This document shows positions 7,059 to 16,603 of a stretch of DNA of 45,680 bases, piece by piece. The notes beneath the pieces were generated by a model. That model was not told the origin of the DNA. It was given only the letters and a program-made list of their open reading frames with translations, and did not search any database. Each line of letters starts with the position of its first letter. Positions within the stretch are counted from its first letter, which is position 1. This stretch comes from Bacillota bacterium (GTDB taxonomy: Bacteria > Bacillota > Bacilli > Alicyclobacillales > Alicyclobacillaceae): positions 1 to 45,680 of the forward strand of contig JAJZAV010000002.1 of the NCBI GenBank assembly GCA_021799255.1, read 5' to 3'. The translations under genes were made by a program, and so were the position numbers.

Positions 7059-9125
7059 ATGAATTTTGTTGGAATTTCCAGCAGGACCATGGCAGTTGCC
7101 CTCATAGCTTTTGGGGGCCAATTCGCGTACCATCCTACTGTACAGGCAACTCCTCAAAACTCCCCATCTTCAAATTTCGTTAATGTTCAAGACATACCTG
7201 TCACTCGTACGCAGTTTGGAGTGAATGTGGCGACATGGGACTACCAAATGCTAGATCCGTCAACGATTTCGTCAATTCAAACGTTAGGAACAGGAATCCA
7301 ACAGTTTCCTAACGATGGTGATTTATGGAATTGGAAGACAGATGTATCGAGGAGTTCCAACTCTCCAAACTCTCAATGGGACAACTTCAAAGAACCAGTG
7401 TCCCTTGACAAGTGGGGTGAGATTCTTCGCGAAACGGGTAATCAGGGACTGTACATAGTAGATTACGGGACGAACTCCACATGGACTGGTGGGGCGACGC
7501 CAGCTGATGCCAAGGCGGTCACGCAGTACATCGTCCAAAACAACCTACCAATTACGTCGATGGTCATTGGTAGTGAAGCATATGGAAACTGGAGGGCCAA
7601 TCTCCACAAGAACAAAACTCCTCAGGAATATGCTTTGGTAGCAAAGGAAATGGCGATTGCAATTCACTCGGTTGATCCTAGCATGAAGGTTGGCATAGAT
7701 CTGGTATGCCCTTCGCCTCAAGGCAACAGTCCTCAGGACCTGTATTGGAACCAAACCGTCTTGCAGGAAGATGCACCTTACATCCAGTTCGTAAGTCTCC
7801 ATAGCTATCTTTCGAACCAACTTTTAAGTGATTCAGGTTTACTTCAGTATTTGTCGGTCATTCCGACAATCATGAGTGAAGTTCACGCCGAAATGACTCA
7901 AGTTGCGCCGAAATATGCCGATCACATTCAAACGTGGATAACTGAGTTAAACCCATACGCTATGGGAACCCCGGCACAAAGCATTACTCCGGTTTATGGT
8001 GCGGCGTTGGCGGAGAGTGTTCTCCTGTTCCGCGCATGCGGGGCTACGCAGGTTGATTGGTGGAGTCTTCACGGCGGTGCTCATCCTGTCCTGCCAAACG
8101 GACAGTTGTCCAGCGAGGTGGACAACACACCTGGAACACCATATGGGACGAATGGCCTTTTGGCTGATGGCATGGGTCCTGAGCCTGCAACGAACACGCC
8201 CTATCCGGCTGCCCTGGCTTATGCACAAATAATGCAGGCAGTCCAAAACGGTGCTGAGTTAGACGTACACCTGGGTTCAACGTGGTTTGTTGCAAGGATT
8301 GCAAATCAACAAAGTAGCTCAACGTGGTTTATCATCAACAATTCGAATCTCACGCAAACTTACACGTTGGATGGAACCGAGTTTGTAGTCCCGTCAGCCT
8401 CCATGAAGTCTATAAGCTTGAGTCAGGCGGCGTGGCCTTATTCGGGAACAGGAACAGCGGCAGCGGCGACGGTAACGTCGCAGGTTTATAGCGGAGTTCC
8501 TCAAATATCGAGTGTGAACCCGTGCGTTTCACCAGGAGAAACAGTTACCGTCATAGGGAGTGGCTTTGGTGAGCAGCAGGGAAGCGGCTATCTTCAACTG
8601 CAGGACGGAACTACGAGTTGGGGTGCGCCTGGAAATGATGCGACTTTTAACGTGCTGTCTTGGTCTCCAAATAAGATAACCTTTGTTGCGCCATTCGCTC
8701 AGGGTGCTTGGAGTCTGATCCCAGGTACAGAGGCCAGCATCCAGATAGTCAGTGACAATCTAGGAGTATCCAATATAATGAACACAGAAGTTAGTGGGCC
8801 TGAAAAGCCAGTAGTCACCTCCACTTCGGTGAACAACATCTCCCCTGGTGAGATGGTTACCGTGAATGGTTCCGGATTTGGCGATATTCAGTCAGGCGGC
8901 TACGTTCATTTAGAAGACGATGGAGTTAACTGGGGTATGGTGGGAAATCAGGCTGTCTTCCATATCGTAAGTTGGAGTGATACTCAGATTCAATTTGTCG
9001 CGCCTGTACCGAGTGGACCTGGAGAGGCGTACAAGCTAGTGCCTGGCACGGAAGCTCAAATTACCGTCACCAACGGTGCCGGTCAGACATCTAACTCGCT
9101 AATTACCCTCGTGTCCGACAATTGA
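7059..9125 (+). CDS. Secreted glycoside hydrolase (clan GH-A-like) with two IPT/TIG domains, riboswitch-controlled
   Basis: A 688-residue exported protein. The N terminus has a signal-peptide-like segment (residues 1-31, ending near VQATPQ). Residues about 45-400 look like a TIM-barrel glycosidase: FGVNVATWDYQMLD opens the barrel, SMVIGSEAYGNW places a candidate acid/base Glu173 at strand 4, and WITELNPYAMG gives a candidate nucleophile Glu296 at strand 7. These are the positions used by clan GH-A families such as GH39 and GH51. Residues about 400-460 form a small beta domain. Two tandem IPT/TIG beta-sandwiches follow (about 481-580 and 585-688), each with SPGE-TV-GSGFG and a TSWG/NWG motif. 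The start is set by GGGGGA 8 bases upstream. In biofilm systems a dedicated hydrolase often accompanies the synthase (PslG in Psl, BcsZ in cellulose); its place after the synthase and a c-di-GMP riboswitch suggests the same role. The family assignment is by motif only. Confidence 0.75.
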   Translation: MNFVGISSRTMAVALIAFGGQFAYHPTVQATPQNSPSSNFVNVQDIPVTRTQFGVNVATWDYQMLDPSTISSIQTLGTGIQQFPNDGDLWNWKTDVSRSSNSPNSQWDNFKEPVSLDKWGEILRETGNQGLYIVDYGTNSTWTGGATPADAKAVTQYIVQNNLPITSMVIGSEAYGNWRANLHKNKTPQEYALVAKEMAIAIHSVDPSMKVGIDLVCPSPQGNSPQDLYWNQTVLQEDAPYIQFVSLHSYLSNQLLSDSGLLQYLSVIPTIMSEVHAEMTQVAPKYADHIQTWITELNPYAMGTPAQSITPVYGAALAESVLLFRACGATQVDWWSLHGGAHPVLPNGQLSSEVDNTPGTPYGTNGLLADGMGPEPATNTPYPAALAYAQIMQAVQNGAELDVHLGSTWFVARIANQQSSSTWFIINNSNLTQTYTLDGTEFVVPSASMKSISLSQAAWPYSGTGTAAAATVTSQVYSGVPQISSVNPCVSPGETVTVIGSGFGEQQGSGYLQLQDGTTSWGAPGNDATFNVLSWSPNKITFVAPFAQGAWSLIPGTEASIQIVSDNLGVSNIMNTEVSGPEKPVVTSTSVNNISPGEMVTVNGSGFGDIQSGGYVHLEDDGVNWGMVGNQAVFHIVSWSDTQIQFVAPVPSGPGEAYKLVPGTEAQITVTNGAGQTSNSLITLVSDN

Positions 9126-9726
9126 GTCTTCCGGTGGGCGTAACCGACAAATAGAATGAGCGTAATGCTTGAATAGCGTGAGTGAACAAAACGAAAAATA
9201 ACTGTCACTAGCCTGGGGGTCCGTTCACACGATTTTGTAGAACTCGAAAATTGCTTGTTAACCTCGAATGCGCACAGCCCGCTAACGATACGAGTTAATG
9301 CAATCTGTTGGACTCGGTTTACTGTGCGCGCTACTCACGCAGAAATGGAACTAAGGTACTATAAGGTACTAAGGTACTAAGGTACTGAGGTACTGATGTA
9401 CTGAGGTACTGATGTACTGAGGTACTGAGGTACTGAGGTACTGAGGTACTGAGGTACTGAGGTACGCGTGACTCGTGACCTTCAGGACTCAGACATGAAC
9501 GTCATTTGCCGTCAGGTTTTCTTTGAGTCTGGAATTGCAACGTTCAACGGATGTCCACTTGTCGTACATTTGCTTCCATTCTCGTTTGTTTCGATACGGG
9601 CTTGCCTAGAATAAGAGTCGACGCGGCTGTAATTTCAAAGCACAGCGTCCCGTGGTACAATAAATTAGGCTGTCTAGGTTGTTGAACGTTCGTTCGCATG
9701 CGATAAAAGTCCCGGCAGGCATTATT
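9126..9726. other. 600-base intergenic region with a tandem repeat
   Basis: Non-coding spacer between the hydrolase and the GT-C-like gene. It contains the 8-bp tandem repeat (9353-9465) and a TACAAT at 9656-9661 that could serve as a -10 for the next gene, although the -35 (TTTCAA at 9633) is poor. I see no hydrolase terminator with a U-tract. Confidence 0.5.
9353..9465. repeat. 8-bp tandem repeat array (GAGGTACT, about 14 units)
   Basis: One AAGGTACT unit (9353-9360), a 2-base interruption, three AAGGTACT units (9363-9386), then GAGGTACT and GATGTACT alternating (9387-9418), then five GAGGTACT units (9419-9458) and a final partial unit. Each unit contains the palindrome GTAC. The homogeneous right half suggests recent copy-number change by slippage. 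It lies about 200 bases before the GT-C-like gene and is not in a reading frame. Confidence 0.95.
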
Positions 9727-11406
9727 ATGCAAGTGTTCAGAAATGGGGGGAAGCTTCGCTTGAGCCTTGACGCAAGTTATGTTCATGCCAACGTCGAGCC
9801 AGAGTCTGAGCGGACGAGTTCTTTAGAGTTGGGGGTGCCTCGTTTCCGGCGAGAGTCGGTTATTTTGGCGTTTTTCTCCGGTGTATTATCCGCAATTTTA
9901 GCAGTGCTGTTAGTTTTCAAATATAATCTAGTTTATGGAGATGCGCTCACTCGCGTACTCAACGCGTATTATGTGATAAGGGGTAACTTTCACCTTGCTG
10001 GTATAGGCTTTGTTTGGAATCCATTTCCTAGTTTAATGGAACTTCCATTCGTCTTACTGCACAGCTTGTGGCGGCCTATTTTGGCAGATGGGTTGCCGGG
10101 CGCCCTGATAAGTTGTCTGTTTTCGGGAGTCACCGTGTACTATGCCCATCGAATTTTCGTAATTTTTGGGGCGCAGCGTAAACTTCGGATCGTTTGGAGT
10201 TTGCTTCTCATGGTTAATCCCCTCTTGCTCTTGTATGGTGCGAACGGAATGAGCGATATCATGATGGTTGGTGCATTCTTGGGTGCCACTGAAGGAGTTA
10301 TTCGCTACGTCGAAACGAACCGACTCGCCGCACTGATATCGTCTGCCGTATGGCTTGCAATGGCACTTGGAATTCGCTATGAAGCTGTGCCGTTTGGTTT
10401 TTTTCTTGCGGTAGCCCTGGCCTTGGTGCTTCGGCGTCAGCGAAAAGGCATCTCAGAGATAGTGGCCTCATCTTCCATTGTCCTGTTCCCTGTGGTCTGT
10501 GCCGGGATTATATGGATTATACTTAATGGAATGATTATGCATGACCCATTCTATTTCATAAATTCAGAATACGGAAATGCTGCCCAGACCTCCGCTGGTA
10601 ACTACACGACTAAGCTTACCCTGTTTGCATATCACGACCTTCCACATGCTATTGAAGCGGTTGGAAGGTTTGACTATTTATATTTGCCAGCACTGTTGAT
10701 TCTTCCGTTCCTACTCTTGATTCCCATGTTTAAGCACCAACATGGTGTGGGCTGGATAATAAGCATGTGCATGATCGCCGTCCCCCTGTTTCAAGTAGAC
10801 TTGCTGTTCAAGGGGAACTCAGCCGCTTGGGCGAGGTTTTTTATCGAGTACATTCCGTTTGGTGCCCTCGGGTGTGCCTATCTGATTCGGTTTGGCCGAA
10901 GATGGATTTGGGGAATGGTTGCTACTGGTCTGATGGTCATAGGAGATATCTCAACTACATTTGCCCTTAACAATCCAACTTACGGACATGGAGATTACGA
11001 GATAGTACGATTGGTTGAACAGAATAAGCCTGATCCGGCCCATGCTTCCTATGTGGGTCAGGCGATCTTAGTGTCGGAAAGAAAACAGGCCTCTGACGTA
11101 GCTAAGTTTATTAACTCACATCCAAAGATGATCGTTCTTTTGGATAACTTTACCGACTACCTAGTCGTTCCTCTCATTAAGAATCCAAACCAAATTATCG
11201 TGACGAATGATAGAGACTTCCAGAGTTTACTACTTAATCCCAGAGGAAGAGTTAGTGCGTTTTTGGTACCTCGAAATCAGGGCGTTTCACACTTGAATGC
11301 AATCAACGTCCAATACCCGAATTTGTGGGCGCGCGGGGCATCTTGGGCTCGTCTGCTAAAGACTTTTCCAGGTCCGTACGAGTACCGAATGTACGCAATT
11401 CGGTAG
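9727..11406 (+). CDS. GT-C-like polytopic membrane glycosyltransferase
   Basis: About 559 residues with roughly ten hydrophobic segments starting after residue 45 (VILAFFSGVLSAILAVLLVF). Just after the first helix comes an acidic loop, NLVYGDALTRVLNAYY. GT-C enzymes (PMT, ArnT, GT39 and GT83-like) place a catalytic Asp in this first external loop. The C-terminal 150 residues are a soluble, probably external domain. Such enzymes transfer a sugar from a polyprenyl-phosphate donor to protein or glycan outside the membrane. A TTG at 9679 in the same frame would add 16 residues; neither start has a strong ribosome site, and ATG 9727 has GGCAGG about 8 bases away. A donor-making GT2-GtrA protein is encoded at 23.1 kb, so the two could work together (inference). 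The exact family is uncertain. Confidence 0.65.
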   Translation: MQVFRNGGKLRLSLDASYVHANVEPESERTSSLELGVPRFRRESVILAFFSGVLSAILAVLLVFKYNLVYGDALTRVLNAYYVIRGNFHLAGIGFVWNPFPSLMELPFVLLHSLWRPILADGLPGALISCLFSGVTVYYAHRIFVIFGAQRKLRIVWSLLLMVNPLLLLYGANGMSDIMMVGAFLGATEGVIRYVETNRLAALISSAVWLAMALGIRYEAVPFGFFLAVALALVLRRQRKGISEIVASSSIVLFPVVCAGIIWIILNGMIMHDPFYFINSEYGNAAQTSAGNYTTKLTLFAYHDLPHAIEAVGRFDYLYLPALLILPFLLLIPMFKHQHGVGWIISMCMIAVPLFQVDLLFKGNSAAWARFFIEYIPFGALGCAYLIRFGRRWIWGMVATGLMVIGDISTTFALNNPTYGHGDYEIVRLVEQNKPDPAHASYVGQAILVSERKQASDVAKFINSHPKMIVLLDNFTDYLVVPLIKNPNQIIVTNDRDFQSLLLNPRGRVSAFLVPRNQGVSHLNAINVQYPNLWARGASWARLLKTFPGPYEYRMYAIR

Positions 11407-11511
11407 CCGTCGGTTGGGTGTAGATTAGGACAGCAATTCCCTCAAGCAGCGCAGTATCAAGATAATGAACGGCTGTTCGTCAATATTATTCCTACCTAGG
11501 AGCGCAGGAAA

Positions 11512-14500
11512 TCAAATACTCCATTCTGATACAATCGGTAACTCAATCACAAACTCCGTGCCTACGTCGAGCTGGCTCGTTGCCGTTATGGTGCCGCCGT
11601 GGCGCTCAATGATTTCCTTCGTGATGGCGAGGCCGAGGCCGCTTCCGCCGGACTTGTTGCGCGACTTGTCGACCTTGAAGAATCGGTCGAATATCCGAGG
11701 GAGATCCTCCTCGGATATTCCTTGCCCGGTATCCCTGACGGCGAATATCACGTGGTCTTCGAAGCGTTCGAAGCGAAGCGATATGGTGCCTCCTTTAGGG
11801 GTGTACTTCATTGCGTTATAAAGAAGATTTCCGAAAGCCCGCATTACACGGCGTTCGTCCACGCAGATCCAGGTCTCGTCGATGAGGTCCTCGACTCCCG
11901 CTGCGCCCGTCGTTTCAAAATGAATGCCAAGGCGTTCTACATCCGGCTCGAATTCCATGGAGATCCGGAGGAACAACTCTTCCGCCGTTATCAACGAAAA
12001 GTCGAGTTGGGACTGGTCCGAGGAAAGTTGGGCCAACTGGAAGAGGTCGTCGATAAGCGAATTTAAGGTTTGCGACTTAAGGTTAATCTTCTCTAGAAAG
12101 CCTCGTACTTGCTCAGGATCCTCCACCACGTTTTGAAGAATCGATTCGGCGTATCCAACAATGAGCGTGATGGGCGTGCGTAAGTCATGCGAAATGTTCG
12201 CGATGAGTTCCCGACGAAGGGCCTCGGATCTCCGTAGGTCTTCGTTGGCGGTCTCGAGTGCCACGTTTGACGACTCGAGTGCCGTGTTGGTCTCGCTGAG
12301 CTTTACGTTCGCCAAAGCTAACTCGTCGCGCGACGCCTGCAATTCCTGGGTGCGCAAATCAACAAGGCTCTCGAGCCGCTCATACAGAATGGCATTCTGA
12401 ATCGAGATGGCCGCCTGGGAGGCAAGCAACTTGAGCAGTTGAACGTGACCTTCGGAGAAAGCTCGCGAGGTTTGGGTGTTTTCCAGGTATAGAACGCCGA
12501 CCGTGATCTGCCGATTCTGAATGGGAGTACAGGCCAACGAGCGGACCTTGCGTTTCGTCAAATACTCGTCTCCGGAAAAGGCGCTGTCCGACATTGCGTC
12601 GTCGAGGACGACATCCGCTCCGGAGTAATACACGTAATCGACGACATTCATCGAAAGCTTGTCCTTTACTTGGTAGGCTGGCAACCCTTCAAATGTCAGA
12701 TCCGAGTCCGCTTCCCTAACAGACATGGATAGCTCGGCGTAGAGAGTGCCCTCGCGCTGGAGAAAGATGATGGCACGCTCAGCTCCGCCCGACTCGATGA
12801 GGAGAGTCATCAGACGATTCAACAGGCTCTTCAGCACTACTTCGCTGGAGAGCGTCTGGGCCGCCTGAACCGCTGCTACGGTATCCATCGTCCTTGACAG
12901 GTGTAACGGGTCCCGTTGGGCTCTCGGAGCTTTATCTGCCCGCCGCCGTTCACCTCGACCGCGCCGGAGCATGGGAGCAAATTCACCTTCAAGGGCGCGG
13001 GCCTTCTTGATGGCACCCCAAGACTGGTAGTCGTCGATGGCGGAAGTGATGTAAGCCCTTGCTATGTTGGTTTTTCCGAGCGAGCGATATAGCCTTCCCG
13101 CCAATTCATTGGCGAATGCCGCGTACTGCGTGAAGCCACCTTCCACCGCGAGACGAGCCGCCGATTCGTAGCCATCCTGGGCCTCGCGATACTTCTCAAG
13201 CAACTCAGCTCGCACTGCCCTGATCAGAGCGTACTTGTGTGCAAAATTGTTCGGAGAGAACTTGGCCCAACGTTTTAGACGTTTTTCATGGCGCTGAATG
13301 GTTCTCATGAGCGCACGCTGAGCTTCAACATCACTCTGATGGTAGGACTCGGCAATCAGCAGAACGTGGATGGTGAGGGCGTCGGGCAACACGGCGAAAT
13401 CAAAGGGCTGACCCCGGAGTCCACTGGCTATCTGGTCCGCAATCCGGAGACCGTCATCCACCAATTTGTCCACGTAGCAATTAAATAACAAGGTAGTCCC
13501 ATAAACCAAAATGTAAATTGCGCTGTCGGCATCACTTGGGACATCCAATGAAGGAGTCCAATCCGTGTTTTCGGTTCCTTCAATTCTCCAACAGACCTGG
13601 CGAAGGAACGTAAGGTAGTGACGGGTGAGGGTGTAATCGTACTCATGAGCCACTTGCAATCCTTCGTCGATACGATGAACGAGTTCAGGAAGCGAAGTTC
13701 CGCATAAAAAGCTCAGGATGTCGGCCAGGAGTTCTGAGTTAGAGGCAATCATAACATTCCCGCAAGCTAGGGCTCTGTTGCGAGCCGTCACAAAGGCCGA
13801 GTGCACCTTCGTGAACGGGTCAATCCAGGGGCTGCAGAACGCGGCGTGAATGAACTCGGTAGACGCCACAATGCTTGCATCGTGCGACTTCCTCGCAAGC
13901 TCCAGCCCTATCTCGGCAACTTCCTTCCCTCGCTTGTAACGCTTTAACGAAGACGATAGGAGCATTCCAAAGTTTGCATACGCAACGGCAGAGAGTTCGC
14001 TGTTTCCCCTTCGCAAGGAAATGTTCATCATGTCCAGGAACATCATGGTCATGAGATTTTGATCCACGTAGTAGGCCGATGAGGACGTATAATACAAGAT
14101 TTTCATCCGCCATGCATCGTCGTGGTCCAGCCTTTGTGGGATTGTTTGCAATTGAGTGGCGTTCTTGCCAGCCATGCGCACCCACGTGCGCATGATGTGA
14201 AGGCCTAGTCGCGAGTGTGAGACCGCTTGCGGCAGACGATATCCCACCTTCGCCAATGCGGCACGGGCAACGTCAACGGCCTGCTCGTGCCGCATGGTCT
14301 GATCGAAGAGACGGATGAGTCCCAGATAGGCCTCTAAGAGGCTAGCTGAGTCGGGGGCGCAGTCAACGAGCTGGCGGAAACGACTCTCTGCCTGTGTGGT
14401 TTCCCCTAGGGCAAAAAGGCATCGGGCTTGGCCCACGCTGAGATCGAAAGCAAGCTGTGGTTCGTTCGTGCCAATACTCGCGTTCTGCGACGCCTGATGG

Positions 14501-16590
14501 AAGAGGTCGTATCCGTAAGTGTAATACTCGAGGGCGTTCCGATACGTGGCGGCTCTCTCCGAGAGTTGCGCCGCCCATAGATTCAGATGAACCAAGCGAT
14601 AGATGTCGGGCATCAAGTCTTTCGCCCAGTTAAGGTGAAACGTGGTTTCGTAAAGTAGCCCTCGAGGAAAGGGGGGGGACTCCTCTTTGATGTCGGCAAA
14701 GACCTGCTGCCCCAAACGGGCGTCCAGCATGAGCCCAATGGCCAGATGCCGTCTCTCCAATTCTTCCCGTGTCAGGGAACCGAGACACGCCTGCCTGAAC
14801 GGTTCGTGCACAAAATCGAAGTAGCTGACGTCGGCGCTGCGAACTTGCTCCATCAGTTGGTGCAAAGTAAGATGCTCAAGCACTTCTAGCAGCGTGGACG
14901 GGGATGTCTGCATGGCCAGAGCGAGATCCGTCGCAATAAACTTCCCACCCCAACAACTCGCCCACTGCAATACGTGTCTCTCCGTGTCGTTCAGCCGATT
15001 CAGCACCTCGTCGACGTCCCAGTAACGATTACCCTCCAGAGACTCTTCCTGCAGGAAGGTGCAGTTCCATCTCCAACGCCCAGCGTCGATGTCGAACCAT
15101 AGGTGGTCTACTTCGTGCATCGCCTGGAGTGTCTGAAGCACGACGAACGGGTTCCCGCCGGACCTATCCGCCAACGCTGAAGCAAGCGGCAATGTTTCTT
15201 GCGGGTCCGCGGACAACGCCTCGGCCAGGGAGTGGTTGAGTTCCATCACGGAGAGTCCAGAAACCTCTATGGAATGGACCGTCGTCCCGTTCCAATGCTT
15301 GAAACATTCCTCACGAAACGATTCGAAATCCAGAGAAGCTGCGCCGTGGATGAGTATCCACAGCACGTGGGAAGGCGTCTCGTCGAGCAACAGTTGGAGA
15401 AATTCCAGGGTTGCCGCGTCCGCCGAATCCAGGTCGTCTAGTACAATCGCCAACGGCCTTTCCGACGTCGCAAGAGCCCCCATGATTTGAATGAGGCTTG
15501 AAGCAATTTGGGCGAGGAGCAACCCGGGCGACTGGCTAACCTCCGGGACCACACCTGGCAGGATCCCGCACAACTCCGGAAGAACTCCGGCCGTGAGGCT
15601 CAGCTTCGACTGTGCAGCCCTGTAGATCCGATTCACCCAAATCTCGCGTTCCGAAGAGGGCAATACGGCGATCCGATGAATCAGGTTGCGCAGAGCGTCC
15701 ACCACAACCTCAAAAGGGGACGGCTGGTACATCGTGTGGGGATGCGCACCCATCGCTATCCATAGCTCTGAATCGAAGCGCTGGTTGAGGAAATCTTGAA
15801 CGAGGGACGACTTCCCCACGCCGGGGTCCCCTGAAACGAAGACCACTTGAGGGCTTCCATTGCGCGTGTTGTCCAAAGCCCTTGAGAGAACACCATGGTA
15901 CTCACCACGACCCACATGAGGGATCCTGGATAGGGAGAACCCCGGCATGTCGTGCTGGCCCAATGCGAAATCCAGATTCGCTCGATGGCTCGGCGAATCG
16001 GTGAGGCATAGTTTTAGATCGCGAACAAGCCCGTATGCGCTCTGGTATCTATCCGGCGGTGTCTTGTGCAGGCACTTGAGAACAATCTCTTGGACGATTG
16101 GGGGGCATGGATCTCTTCGAACCGAGATTGAGAGAAAGTCCCTCGGTCTTTGCGCCAAGTGGGCATGAATCCATCCAGGCGTGTCTTTCGCCTCAAAAGG
16201 AAGCCTCTCGTTCAATATTTCGTACAAAACGATGCCCAGAGAGTAGATGTCGGTCCTGTAGTCGACGGCAAACCCGGTAGCTGCAAGTTGTTCGGGCGCC
16301 ATGTAAGCCACATTGTCGGGCACGCCCGTTTCCGAGGTGAGCACATGCGCAAGATTACCCGCAGGAACTTCGGCGTACGTGGTCAACACGACGAGTAACG
16401 AGGGATCTAGAAAAACCCTATCCGATTGGATCCCGCGGTGAAGAAACCGATGGGCATGTAGCTCAAGGACTGATTGGCATAGATTTAGGGCAATCGTTAG
16501 GCGTGTTTCGAGGGAAGGATTGTAGATTTCCAAATACCGACGTAGGGGAATCAACTCACGCATATCGGAGTCTTGTGTGATTGCAGACAA
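11512..16590 (-). CDS. HstK-type trifunctional kinase: pseudo Ser/Thr kinase, STAND-like ATPase, GAF, histidine kinase
   Basis: A 1692-residue cytosolic protein. Residues 1-200 are a Ser/Thr-kinase fold missing the N-lobe: no glycine loop or VAIK lysine is present, the catalytic HRD is HRG (51-53) and DFG is replaced around TTYAEV, while MAPEQ (97-101) and DIYSLG remain. Residues about 245-550 are an AAA/STAND ATPase with Walker A GDPGVGKSS (254-262) and Walker B-like LAIVLDDLDSAD. A long helical TPR-like region follows to about 1230, then a GAF domain (about 1265-1400), a coiled coil, HisKA with His1468 (ANISHDLRTPITL) and HATPase_c (NLLYNAMKYT, GQGISEEDL, GSGLGLAITK). This matches the HstK family of cyanobacteria and other bacteria. 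The TTG start at 16590 has GGAGGGA 5 bases upstream, next to the response-regulator stop, so the pair is one operon. The signal is unknown. Confidence 0.85.
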   Translation of the reverse strand: MSAITQDSDMRELIPLRRYLEIYNPSLETRLTIALNLCQSVLELHAHRFLHRGIQSDRVFLDPSLLVVLTTYAEVPAGNLAHVLTSETGVPDNVAYMAPEQLAATGFAVDYRTDIYSLGIVLYEILNERLPFEAKDTPGWIHAHLAQRPRDFLSISVRRDPCPPIVQEIVLKCLHKTPPDRYQSAYGLVRDLKLCLTDSPSHRANLDFALGQHDMPGFSLSRIPHVGRGEYHGVLSRALDNTRNGSPQVVFVSGDPGVGKSSLVQDFLNQRFDSELWIAMGAHPHTMYQPSPFEVVVDALRNLIHRIAVLPSSEREIWVNRIYRAAQSKLSLTAGVLPELCGILPGVVPEVSQSPGLLLAQIASSLIQIMGALATSERPLAIVLDDLDSADAATLEFLQLLLDETPSHVLWILIHGAASLDFESFREECFKHWNGTTVHSIEVSGLSVMELNHSLAEALSADPQETLPLASALADRSGGNPFVVLQTLQAMHEVDHLWFDIDAGRWRWNCTFLQEESLEGNRYWDVDEVLNRLNDTERHVLQWASCWGGKFIATDLALAMQTSPSTLLEVLEHLTLHQLMEQVRSADVSYFDFVHEPFRQACLGSLTREELERRHLAIGLMLDARLGQQVFADIKEESPPFPRGLLYETTFHLNWAKDLMPDIYRLVHLNLWAAQLSERAATYRNALEYYTYGYDLFHQASQNASIGTNEPQLAFDLSVGQARCLFALGETTQAESRFRQLVDCAPDSASLLEAYLGLIRLFDQTMRHEQAVDVARAALAKVGYRLPQAVSHSRLGLHIMRTWVRMAGKNATQLQTIPQRLDHDDAWRMKILYYTSSSAYYVDQNLMTMMFLDMMNISLRRGNSELSAVAYANFGMLLSSSLKRYKRGKEVAEIGLELARKSHDASIVASTEFIHAAFCSPWIDPFTKVHSAFVTARNRALACGNVMIASNSELLADILSFLCGTSLPELVHRIDEGLQVAHEYDYTLTRHYLTFLRQVCWRIEGTENTDWTPSLDVPSDADSAIYILVYGTTLLFNCYVDKLVDDGLRIADQIASGLRGQPFDFAVLPDALTIHVLLIAESYHQSDVEAQRALMRTIQRHEKRLKRWAKFSPNNFAHKYALIRAVRAELLEKYREAQDGYESAARLAVEGGFTQYAAFANELAGRLYRSLGKTNIARAYITSAIDDYQSWGAIKKARALEGEFAPMLRRGRGERRRADKAPRAQRDPLHLSRTMDTVAAVQAAQTLSSEVVLKSLLNRLMTLLIESGGAERAIIFLQREGTLYAELSMSVREADSDLTFEGLPAYQVKDKLSMNVVDYVYYSGADVVLDDAMSDSAFSGDEYLTKRKVRSLACTPIQNRQITVGVLYLENTQTSRAFSEGHVQLLKLLASQAAISIQNAILYERLESLVDLRTQELQASRDELALANVKLSETNTALESSNVALETANEDLRRSEALRRELIANISHDLRTPITLIVGYAESILQNVVEDPEQVRGFLEKINLKSQTLNSLIDDLFQLAQLSSDQSQLDFSLITAEELFLRISMEFEPDVERLGIHFETTGAAGVEDLIDETWICVDERRVMRAFGNLLYNAMKYTPKGGTISLRFERFEDHVIFAVRDTGQGISEEDLPRIFDRFFKVDKSRNKSGGSGLGLAITKEIIERHGGTITATSQLDVGTEFVIELPIVSEWSI

Positions 16591-16603
16591 GTCTGTCCCT
16601 CCG

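Noticed and set aside
9353-9465. Repeat array considered as CRISPR
   Set aside because: Unit is 8 bases with no spacers and no cas genes; it is a simple tandem repeat.
11599-12400. Overlapping rightward frames opposite the histidine kinase
   Set aside because: Antisense shadows of the HisKA/HATPase region, which is clearly coding on the minus strand.
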